NCBI GenBank assembly: GCA_037783415.1
Contig: JAZGTN010000170.1
Coordinates: forward strand, 1,028,501 to 1,092,500
Reading direction: 5' to 3'
Length of the DNA stretch: 64,000 nucleotides
Origin: Leptasterias polaris
Lineage: Eukaryota > Echinodermata > Asteroidea > Forcipulatida > Asteriidae
Each line of letters begins with the position of its first letter. The first letter of the stretch is position 1. Under the pieces are notes generated by a model. It searched no databases and was not told the origin of the DNA. It saw only the letters and a list, made by a program, of their open reading frames with translations. Shown here piece by piece: positions 24,601 to 36,600 of this stretch. A program made the translations under genes and the position numbers.

Positions 24601-27600
24601 AATGGTGCCATCGCTTACTAATTTTCATTCTAGTGGCCAAGTTACTAAGGTGTTAACTGTCTGCAGTTTACACTGTGTATAGTAGACTACATCATTAAGC
24701 CCCGCCCACTATTTGAACTGCCTATCAACAGCGCTCAAGTGGGATGGACAAATGTGCCTCAATCATGGAGACATGATGCACAGCAAAGCTATCCTTATAG
24801 TGTGTGCCAGACTTTTTTTCTGACTATTGGGCCTGCATTCAGGAGCTGTGATTGGTCATTGCAATGGTCAATGTGATTGGTCAGTGCATGGGGGCGGAGC
24901 TTAATTGATCAGTCAATATTCAACTCCTATAATGTCTTATTGTGTAGTCAACTGCTATGCCATGTGACTGAGGTGAGTTTTGGTAGTTGTAACCAAAAAC
25001 TGTTTCTGCTAGTGTTGAGTTGTTAAGAGTCTTTTACAAGTTCAGTTGAGCTATACTTTGGTGTTTGGCTTGGTTTGGCTTGGCAAGCAGATATTCTGGA
25101 AATTTTTTGAAAATGTTTGTTACTATTTTGGTCAAAAGTGATGAACAGTGGAGTAAAATGGAGTATATATTCCAATAACATTAATAAAGTTTAATTCATC
25201 AGAAGTAATTTTCATTCTGTAAAAAGTAATATTTTGGGAATGAAAATGTTTGAAGAAAAAGCTTGCTAAACATTCTTCTGTTCGCAACTCTCTTAACTTT
25301 GCTATTTTATGAACGACATGTCAGAAACATGTTTCTGGTCACAAAGCACCAAAACAAGTACCTCAAAGGGATCTTTGGGATAAAAGTGTCAGAACTTTTG
25401 AAGGGGGAATCTAACAGTATCAGAGAACGATTTCATCTAGAAATTGTTGCATAGCAAAATATTTAGACTGAACATGATTTGTGCACACTGATTGTTAATT
25501 ATAGAGTAGCATTGCTGATTTTTGAGTAGCAACTCGTTTTGTGTAGCTTTTTGCTCTGCTATGCAAGGGAAATCGTTCGCTGAGAATTACTAAATATTAC
25601 TAACCTTGCCAATGCATTTTTTTTTTACTACTTATAACTGGCTAAAACTTTAACGAGCTAACTGATGACAAGATGGTTGTACTGTAAAATTGGGTCATGC
25701 CTGTGCTCATAACAGCATCAAGGTTGTTTTAATCTGTGTCACTCTGTGACAAAGCATTAGGAGACAGAAGTAGGGCCAATTTTCCTGACATCCAGTTTCG
25801 ATCCCTAACTACTTTGCCCTGCCTGTGTGCAGGGGTGGGCGTGTGTGTGAAGGGAAACCTTTGGTGACACATTGTAGTATCGAAACATCAACTGAGTGGC
25901 CTTCATGATTCTATTTGATATGCCTCAATCGCACTCACTACTTCAGATTGCATATCAGTAACTTAGTTGCACTGCACTGGCACCTCATGAACATGTGTAA
26001 AAAGTTATAAGTAGATCATTTTGGTTTGATTTGGAGGGTGGGAGCGAGGGGTACAGTACCTTCGGAGGAATTTCTTTGTGGCGGTATGCTCAGACAGACT
26101 TGAGATCTTAATCAAAAACTCGTTATGTGTTTCCTCAACAAGGCAAAACAAAATCTAAAAATCTCTGCACTGATTGTTTTCAAACGATACCCGATCTTGA
26201 TGTTTAAAAGTTGATGACGATGTCAAAAGTTCATTGGAAATTGTTTTATCTGCAATTTTGAATGAATTTGCATCTTCTGCTGAAGATGACAAAGGCATTT
26301 GTTGTAAGAATCTTCAAATTTTTGTCAGACAAATCAACAACAAAAATTGTATGTCTGTTCACAAAATGAGTGAAAATATTCACAGATTAGTTCCTGCGTG
26401 TTTCTCAAAATTTCAGAAAGTATAATGTTGGCATTTTGAGGTGGGGTGCCAAAAGTGTACATATTAAAGACCCTAGATTGGTAGAAAATTTGGGCCAAGA
26501 ACCATTTGTTTTGCGTATCTATTTTGGTTCCTTTGGGTTGGTATGAGGCATTTTATTTAAGGTAGTGGTGAAAAGGGGTAATGTTTTTCTTTGCATGTTC
26601 GACTTCAATGCATGCAAACTGTCCTGAGCCAGCCAGCATTTTGTTAACAAAACCTCTTTTGTTTCGGCAGGTTGGGTTTTTTAATGAATCTTTGTCTTTT
26701 CTTACTCTCTTTAAACAGAATCTTAGAGAAGGAGAACCAGGCATTGAAGAAGAACCATGAGGTGGAAACAAAGGAATTGAAAGACGCATTAGAACAATTG
26801 AAGATGGACAATGACCGTCAACAGGAGATTATCGGACAGGTTTGTCTTACACAATCAAAGTTTTGTTTACGGCAAGAACAGTTTCCAGTTGTAGCAGAGC
26901 CAAGAAATTTGTAAACTAATGGCGAAAAAAATATGCACATAATTTTGTAGTTTTTGCAGTTTTGTAGATTCATTTCAGTTTTTTGTTCTGGGCAGGGCGG
27001 TTTTTGCCTTGGTATGGGGCACCTCTATGAGGGCAAGGCGAATTTGTATTGGAACATTTCAAGGGGCACCAAGGCATTGAGACAAAGGGGCATAGAAGCA
27101 TTGAGGATTGGACTTCATAAAGCTCTGCAGTAACTCATTATATTATGCAAAACTACTCTCTCTCTCTCTTCAGCCGAACATATCGCTGGATTTATTTATC
27201 TGCATATTCATTTAAAAAGCATCGAGTTTGATGAATTTAGAACATGTAATTTGTTGCCTGTTTTTTTGCCAAGCAACACTTTTCTATGTATATTTGGTTT
27301 GGGTAAAACCATGTGTATATCTACTTGCTAGGTAGATTTTGTTCTTTGAGAACTTGTCTTGCTATTTATTCTACTGCCGCGAAGTAGATTATTCAGAATT
27401 CGGGAGACTTCTCAGTTCTAAAAAGAACTGTCCTGCTTATTAACTACTACCTTGGCGGGAGGTAGGAAATTGGCCGGGACTACTACTTTCGCTTTAGTGG
27501 ATCAAGGAGACTTCTCGTTATTAGCACTTTTCTGTGCTAACTTAGTTTATGTGTTCAGCTTTACCCTAAAAATTCCCCCCCCCCCCCCCCCCCCCCATTC

Positions 27601-30600
27601 TTCTTAGTACATACAATGTGAAATTTACTCATAAGTATTAGATCCTAGGGGACGTCGCTCACTCTCCAATAAAGTTTGGGGATTATATCCCAAGTATCTC
27701 TTTAGAGATTTCACTCCCATGGATCTCTGGCTGCGCATTATGTACATGTATGGATTGAAACAGGTGCTGTAGGTTCTGGCCCACCAGGGCTCAATATCAC
27801 GCACTGCTTACCTAGGAATTCTGCGCTCTTGGCATTCTGTAAAGCGTGTGATTCCACAGGCTGTAAGCGCAGAACTCCGCGATAAGAAGCACCGTGAAGT
27901 TTAGCCAAGTATTGAAGTTCTGTGTTTGATTTGCTCGGTCCCAGGGTCCCAGGGTCCCAGGGTCCCAGGGTCCCAGGGTCCCAGGGTCCCAGGGTCCCAG
28001 GGTCCCAGGGCCTGAACTAAAGGCTGACGTATTTGCCTGCTCATTGGACCATTTCCCCCTGACCTAATCATCCCCGGTCACCTCTTCCTGTTTACGAAAC
28101 GTCAACCTCTATCAATAATGTAGCTCTATGATGTAAATCCATTGGAAATGATTATTGTCATTCTTTGCCTTGTGCTAAAAATAGGGCTCGATCCCAACAC
28201 TAAAAGTTTACCTGACTTATTGTATTCTTTTTAGAAGGGATTCTAATCAGTTATATTATCATATCGTGCGTTTGTGTTGTATTTAGCGCATTGTGCCAAT
28301 CAGCATGGTAATCATTCCCATCATGCATCACTACACAATGTACATCCTGATTAAGAACTCGGACAAGTTCATCAGCCCATCCTGGCTGTCTTGGATGAGA
28401 CCGTCGAGTGAAGTTGTTTGACTCCAGTTTGTTCAATGTTGATTACACCCTAGTTGTTTTCCAGCCTTTAATGAACTTTCTGGTGTTGTATAGAAAGTAG
28501 AACTTTCCAAAAACTCACACCCTCCTAATAACGTTTTGGTTTGTTTTGGGGGTTTTGGGGGGGAGTACACCCCCCCCCCATCCCTCTTAACACTCCATCT
28601 CTGTTTTCCAAGAGGCAATTTGGAAATAAAATTCTGTTGCCTTTAACTTACTCACTGCTCTCTCTACTCAAGCTAATTTGATCTCTTCATTTTTATTTTC
28701 CACCCAGAGCTTGAAGATGACTCCAGAGGCCAGGATTAACCAAACAGTGCAACATGAAATCTCAAGACTCACAAACGAAAACCTGGTAAATAACTTTGAA
28801 TGTAGGGACGGGATTGTAAGCATTCCCCCCCCCCCCCCCCACTGGTCTCGAGGCACTAGTTTAGTTTATTACATACAGAGCAATTACAAACTTTCAGCTT
28901 CAAGACAATGAGCCACTAGAGGGCAGCAGACAAACCAGGGCCGAATTTCATAGAACTGCTTAAGCACAAAAAGTAACTAAGCACAACATTTCGCTTACGA
29001 GAATAAGGTTACCAGCTAAACTACCATGTCACATGTACAATTTTTGACTGGTATCCTGCTCATTTCTGCTTAGCAGACAATTGTTAAGCAATATTTTCTG
29101 CTTAAGCAGCTCTATGAAATTGGGCCCTGGTATTAAGTGCCACTGTTTATGTAGTCCTGAGAATGCGCATATTTCCCAAGAACGAAGGATTTAATTGGTG
29201 TGTCTACCGCCACCTAGTGCCCCCCAAAGTCTCCCATTGTGTTTGGAAACTCTGTAATCGTTTAGTTTCACACATGTGTTTTAAATTCCATCTCATTTCT
29301 GTTGTCTGCAGAAATAAGTTTTTTTATAGAATATATTTTTTAAATGTAATAGTTCATACAGTATTTACGGAACAAGGCATTTACCAATATTTCAATGAAA
29401 CTTTCACAGGTTTAAATTTGTTTGTAAAACTTGAATATTTTTGAGTCTTAAAAAGAAAAGAAAAAAAGAGGATAAACCCTTTAAGACTGAAGTGAGAGGA
29501 GTGGGCACAGTACCAGGGGACCAATTTTCTACCTTCACCTTGAGCTGCCAAATAAGGCAGTGAGGCGACCCTGGTTTATTTCCACCAAGGCTTAAATCCA
29601 GGTCTGGTGATTGTGAGTCAGTAGCTCATTCCTAGACTTCAAACAGTTCCTAAATATCATGGAAACCACAACTTAGACTTAAACTTAAACATGATTTGTT
29701 TGTTGTTCATGAGAGCGAAGAAAAAATCTTGTGGATTTTTTTTTTAGTATAACTGCCAGACTGATACACAAACTAGTTTGCGTGTGGGTGTCGTGTGCGC
29801 AGACGTGGCATACACAAATTATATTATTTTTATATGTTTTTCTCTTGACCCAATTCACCTGATGTCGTCATCACAATAATCTTGGTCGCGCCATTTTGGG
29901 AGTCAATGTCCCCGTGTGTTATACAGTGTAGTGCGCATTCTAGGCTACGCGACATTTACAAGCATATCATAATTGTTACATAGGCGACAGTAGCTATGTG
30001 TGATGTTTGTGGAACTGGTCATTAAGTAAATACTCATATTTAAAACATTTTACCAGACTCTGTGTTAGGTTTTTGTTAAAATACTGTCGTTTTTTTCATT
30101 GGAAATCAAATTTTCATATTCAAGAAGAGGAGAAACAAGTTTTATATTTTAAAATCCAAAGCACTTGTGAGCTCATGACTCTTTGAGGTACATGAGTATG
30201 TTCATTTGTCACCATCTTGTTAGGCTTCTTACTTGAGGGTAGATTATCACCAGTAAAATCAACCTTGAAGATTGCTGTCTGGAGCCACATTTGTTGGGAC
30301 ACTCACAGTTGTTGGGCATCCTGGTCGGTGTCCATAATATGATAGCACTTATTTTTTAGCTGTGATACGCTTTGATGAATGTAAAGTCAAGATTGGAAAA
30401 CTGGAAAAAGTTAGTCACTCAACACAGTGCCTGCTAGTTTTCTGGAGTTTGTAAGTCACCAATTCAGAGTTCATTCATTTGTCAAGATGCTGTATTTATG
30501 TACTTTTGTCAATGAGTAGAAGTAAAACTGAGTTCATGAGTTGTGTAAGAAGTGGAACTGAAGTTTTAGTCAGCAGGCAGAAGTTTTCTATTAGTCTTTG

Positions 30601-33600
30601 TGATTTTGATCATGTTGGCCAGAAAGCGGTAAACAAGAAAAGCTGAGTGTTCCCCCTTTTTGAAACCACAGCTTTGGCTTTGGCTCCGGCTTTGGCTCGG
30701 GCTTGGGCTCAGCATGGGCTCGGGCTTGGGCTCGGGCTTTGGATCCGGCTTTGGCTCCGGCTTTGGCTCCGGCTTGGGCTCAGGCTCGTGCTTGGGCTCC
30801 ATCAGCCTGTCTGAAAATTCTGTACTTAAAGTACACAATTTCAAAATTAACTGACGGAGCCCAAGCCAAACCAGGAGCCAAAGCCCATGCCAAAGCCCAA
30901 GCCCAAGCCGGAGCCCAAGCCAGAACCCAAACTGAAGCCCAAGCCGGAGCCCAAGCCGGAGCCGTAGTTTTGAAAAGGGCTATTGTTTCCATGTAGTCTC
31001 CTCCCCCTCAAAATCTAAAGCATTTCAACATTTGTTTGTTGTTTTCTTTCATTATTTCAGGATCTCTTGGAGCAGAATGAGTACCTTGAGAAGCAAGTGA
31101 AGAAACTGAAGAAGCAGTTGAAGGTTGCGTACAGGAGAGTCACTAGCACATTAGAATCTTCAGGTACTTGAGGGGTCCTTCTTTTCTAATTTCTAGGTGC
31201 TGAAAAGTTAACCTGGCAAACTCAAACTTCAGTTTGTTCTAAGAATGTTTTCATAAATGGCATTCTTCGACCTGGTTTCCCATCAAATTGTAATTGCTAC
31301 ATAGTAGAATGAAGAAAGTAGTTTGTTACTTTAGTAGGATTGGTTTTTAAATAATCTGCCATTTTTTTATTTTTTATTTTTTACTTTTCAACATTTTTTC
31401 AGGAGTTCATGATTTACTGTAATGTGTGGAAATTGTTATTACTCTGTTTTCTGACAAGAAAGTTACAATAATTTTGTTTTTTCCCGACACTGATGTCCAC
31501 TTTCTTTTTGTTTCGCTTGATTCACCACAGCCACCCCGACATCTTTAAGTGAGACACCCGCCGCATCTCACCTCTCAGCGCCGGCTAACATCGGAGACAC
31601 AACTCACATAGCACCCGCTAACGTCAAGATGAAGGAACGAGAGATCTTAGGCATGCTGGAATATAGACAGGAGGATGATACTAAGATTATCAAGACAGTT
31701 ATCATTGGTGAGTCTGGGAACTAGATTTACTAGATTTAGTAAGTTAATTTACCGATGAGTCTTGGTATTAGATTAGAAGCTAAAATTACTGGAATATGAT
31801 AAGAATCAAATATTCATTTGTTTATTTATATCATTTTTGGGGCTGGCTTTTGTTTTGTTTTTCTTCTTTTTCTTCTTCTTCTTCTGTTTTTGTTGTTGTT
31901 TTTTGGGGGGGGAGGGGGGCTGTTTTAGGGTTGTGGGGTGGGGAAAGACCCAAGGGGGGGATCCTGTTGATGTGTTTAGAGTGCTGTGCCTTGGGATTGG
32001 GTTTTGTACACTAGATATATGGCGCATTAATAAACCCTTATAAACGCTCATTATTAAAATGTTTAACTAACCAGAGGATTATGTAGACCTGTACGCCTTC
32101 AAGAACTAGTGGTGTACTGCCTTTCAGAACTCAATCTTTCAAAATATATTTCTTACTGACAGACTTCCAACCGAGGAATGCAGAGTCGTTTCTTCCGGGC
32201 TTACCGGCGTACGTCATCTTTATGTGTATACGACACGCTGATGATATCAACGACGATCGGAAAGTCAAGGCTTTACTAACTGGTGTCATCAACGGAATCA
32301 AGAAGACGGTCAAGGTAAGATGGGAAGACCATTCAAAAGTGGAAAGGGCAAAATTTCAAAGTCTGAAAAAAAAAAAAAAAAAAATTAGCTGTTGCAAACA
32401 GCTTAGGGTATTAATGCAAACAAAGTGTTAACGACCCCACATTCGACCCTTGCAGAGTCTTTTACAAAGGCTAAATGAGTAATAACACACACATACAAAA
32501 ATAATTTAGTTTTTACCCTGACAGTGATGTGTGTTCTCAGTACTTTCCCGAGTTCTGTGAACAAAAATCCACAGGCAAATCACTCGGGTGGGATTTGAAC
32601 CCACGACCTTTGCATTGCTAGAGCAGATGTCTTACCACTAGACCACCAAGCTAGCCCGATGGCTAGAGGCAGTTCGAATCGTTAGCAGCGAGTACCGCAA
32701 CTCACAGAACTCGGGGAAAGTACTAAATTATATTCATTATCCCCGATGCAAAATTAACATCTATTACACACATACAAGTATTAAAAACTAGTGTAACAGA
32801 AGCAGTCAAGTAGAACATGAAGCCTCAAAAAAACAAAACTAGTCTTGTTCATATCATAAGGGCCTCTGGTAATTGTTGGAGCTAGGTTGTGTGAAACAGG
32901 TGTGAATCACATTTATAAACAGGATAGGCCTTTTTTTTCCTTCTACTGATTAGTCCTTCTACTGGTTATGAGCACTAGCTCTATGGTAGGACAAAGTCAA
33001 GAAAAGAGGCAGAATGCATTCTGAGAATGCATGGGATGAACAATGAAGAAGGAGGTAGAGGGATTGGGGAAGTTTAACCACAAGGAGGGTGGAAACATTA
33101 AGATTCATTTCTGCCGATCCTTTTCAACTTTCATTGGACATCATGGAAAGTTTAACTTTACTTTTCAGACTTTTCATGCCCTAAAATTGTTCCCCCACAT
33201 TGTTCCCCCACATTGTTCCCCCACATTGTTCCCATAACCCCATAACTGTAAACAATCAGATTAGACTTTAAAGTGGAATTTTTTCTTTCTTGGAAATTCT
33301 TCTAAAACAGAAACATTTTGAGGACTTTGAGTACGTATCATTCTGGCTGACCAACACGATCAGGCTGATGCACACGCTGAAGCAGTACAGTGGAGAAGAG
33401 GTAAGACATCAGTTAACCCTTTAGAGAACATTCATTTCCGTTTAATTATCACAAAACGCCCAGACATTGCTAATATTGTTAGTTTCTTTATTGAAATTTT
33501 GTCAGTAAAAATGTCAACATGAAAGAGAAAATTTAGTTTCTTGTTTTAGAAATTGGGATACTATATCAACATACTGTATCAGAAAATTTCATATGTGGCC

Positions 33601-36600
33601 ATGACCTTTACTTTGACCTCTTTATGTGAATAGAATAAGTTTAAACTTTGTGGCCGCTATGGTCTCTAAAGGGTTAAACAATAACATGTAGCGCCTTCCA
33701 TTGCGTCATTTTATAATTTTTTTCCACATTATTACTCTTGGGAACACACTCAGTCCCAGAAAATACTTTTGGGGCAAGTCATATTGGCTTAAAAGGCATG
33801 ACATTCTTCCTTTTCTAATCTGATTACCATTAATTTTTTCGTCAGAAAATCCAGGAAATTGTTATTAAATAGCCAGAAAAGCCTATCAGAACCTATACCA
33901 TGTTCAGATGTACAGGTCAGCTTTTTTTCTCAATACAAATTTTTAATAATTCGGGGTTGAACATACATGTTGACAAATTAATAGAGCGGGATTTGAATCA
34001 ATGACCCCTGAATAAAGGTGCCGGTGCTCTACCAACTGAGCTATCTAGCCCTTTGTTTGCGGTCTCCCTATTTTGTCAATATCTTTGTTCAGGGGTGCCA
34101 GTCAGAAGCCATTCATCCGTAAAAATTTTCCTACTTTTTCCCAAAGACAAAATATCATACATGCTGAACCAACTCTCCCTTTTTCCTCTATTTGCTTCTC
34201 AGAACTTCTCAAGTCAGAACACGATTCGGCAGAACGATCACTGTTTACGTAACTTTGACCTGTCGGAGTACAGGCAGGTCATGAACGACCTGGGAGTCCA
34301 CATCTACCAGATGCTGATCCACATTATTGAGAATAAACTACAACCAATGATAGGTGAGTTAAAGTCTGACTGTATCTGAGACTTGACGGTGTATGTTAAA
34401 AAAGACCAAGCACTTGGGACCACGCCCACTCTAGTAACTCCCTCAAAGGGGACTAACACTGCAACCCATGGGCCTGAAGATACCTGTGTAGAGAAGATGA
34501 TGAAGACAGTTTTAGATCTTGGAGAGAAACCACCAAAAACACAGAAAAAATCAGGGCCCAATTTCATGGAGCTCCTTAAGCAGAAAATATTGCTTAACAA
34601 CTGTCTGCTAAGCAGAAATGAGCAGGATACCAGTCACAACTTGTACATGTGACATACTAGTTTGGCTGGTAACCTTATTGTGGTACGCATAATTTTGTTG
34701 TGCTTAGCTACTTTTTGTGCTTTTGTAGCTCTATGAAATTGGGCCCAGGTGTGGACTGCAAACCCAATAGATGGAGAAATATCAGTTTTAGAAATGAGAT
34801 AATGTCTGGATCCCGATAATAATTCATTTTCAGTTTTTAATTAAACTTCCACTCATCATTGGGAATAACTTTCTTTAATCTATAAAAAAAAAAAAAATCT
34901 TTTAAATTTAAATCTAAATTTTCTGGTCAAAGTGGCAAAAAATTGTACTATGAAACTCAATTTAGTCAAGTTTATGGACTGCTCTAACGTGGATGTAGAA
35001 AACCAATTATGTATATAATGGCGCTGTTTTGTCATCATTTGTTCAATATTTGTGTGTGTTTTTGTTTTTGTTTTCCACATTATTTGACAACCTTGATAAT
35101 CAATTTCACACACCACACAAACAGGACCTGCAGTACTTCAGAGCTCCAGTACGTAATGCAATTCACTTTCTTAAACTTACTCTCGGGAAAAAAAGAAGGT
35201 ATCTCCCCCTTTTCCTCTGCCAAAGCATTTTGATTGGCTAGGCTATCAGTAGAACAGCCAATCAGGAGCTAGGTGCTGAGTAGTCTTGATGTTCAGCTGC
35301 TCCAATGCCATCAGGGGAGTGGGAAGCATTAACTGAATTGTTAGAAAAAATAACTCGCAGCAAGACTAGTCATTTTGCAAGCTGGTTGCCAGTAAATGCA
35401 ATTCTAATAGTGTTGAACAAGCGAACAATTGTAGCATTATTAAGTCCACACAAAATGCCAATAGTTCTGATGACAATGCAGAAAGCATTATAAGAGTTAT
35501 TGCCCCCTTGCACCAACGTCACACACAGCTACTGTCTGTCATGGCCATTTTGGACATAAGAGTTATGATAAGCGCTGAAAAGCAACGTTACCTAAAATGC
35601 ACACTAGACCAGTATAACAATCGGGGACATTGACTCCCAAAATGGCGCAACCAGGATTGTTGTGATGTTCACGTCAGGTGAATGGGGTCAAGAGACCCCT
35701 TGCATCGACGTTGCATACGCCTACTTTCTTCCCACGGTCTGCCATTTTGGAAATCAAAATCACAAAATGCATATGTAGAGAATTGGTGAGCGTGGCCTAA
35801 AATGCACCCTACACAGTAACATACCCGGAATCTGATGTCCAAAACGGCGCAACCAAGATTTAACGTTGTGTTGACGTCGGGTGAATCGGGTCAGTGGTGC
35901 CAGAGAGTCAGTTTATCTTCTACTTTGGAAATATCAAACTTTTACTGCTACTTTGGAAATATCAAACTTTTACTGCCAAAATGTTTTTGTTAAATGGATA
36001 AGCTTCTTCCTTGCCACTTTCTCAGTTACCTTAGTTTAAAAAAAAATCTACTGGCATGTACGTACCAAATGTACTTTTAATGAAAAACAAATTCCAACAT
36101 GTTAGATTTAAAAGCTTTCAGCACCTAGCTTCAATCTACTCCCAAACTGGGTATGTGAGGGAATATTCACACCCTGAACCCCACTGGGTACCGGTAAGAT
36201 GGTGATAGCCCCCTCCCCGACCCCACCTTCTCCAAACCTTGTCAGTAAAAAGGGTCATTTTTATCGCTGCTCTTTTACCCACAGCTGCCCTTCCCTGGTT
36301 TCTGAAATGTTTTCTTAAAAGATAATTACGATCGGGATCTCTCTTCCAGTCCCCGGTAAATTGAAGAAGTCTTTTCCCCCCTGCATGCTCCTTTTATGAT
36401 CTTGCTAAATTCCTTCTGCAGAGCTGATGAATTCCCTGGTTCAACCTGAAATGTTGGGAGGAAGGCCCCCAAGGAGTTTAGAGATTTTCAAACTGTTCAT
36501 TCACATGCCTTTATAATGTTAAGAGACATTACACAAGATCTCTCATAAGCACACAAATTTACAGTAACTGAAGGAGTACAAATAGTCAATTTAATTGTAC

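Larger units (their letters stand above)
17534..26718. other. Myosin V introns on both sides of cassette exon g
   Basis: Apart from exon g this 9-kb stretch is non-coding. It holds a small MITE (17759-17881), a tRNA-like SINE head (19179-19260), 22-bp and 10-bp tandem repeats (20016-20145 and 20770-20815), a TIR-bounded element (21140-22114), a SINE remnant (23560-23660) and a GC-box MITE (24695-24905). 22120-23550 and 24910-26700 show nothing recognisable. Confidence 0.55.

Noticed and set aside
27400..27540. Hairpin cagttctaaaaagaactg with repeated gagacttctc, considered as a ribozyme or retroelement end
   Set aside because: No hammerhead core (CTGATGA with GAAA) is present and no second copy lies in the window. 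It may be a repeat fragment, but this cannot be supported.
30566..30996. Open frames giving Lys-Pro-Glu-Pro or Ala-Gln-Ala repeats on both strands
   Set aside because: Open frames on both strands follow from the hexamer arms of the foldback element. There are no splice context and no conserved flanks.
34030..34070. tRNA gene of the TAGCTCAGTTGGTAGAGC type on the minus strand
   Set aside because: The acceptor stem is not complementary and the sequence is embedded in SINE family S3, which has a second copy at 23560.
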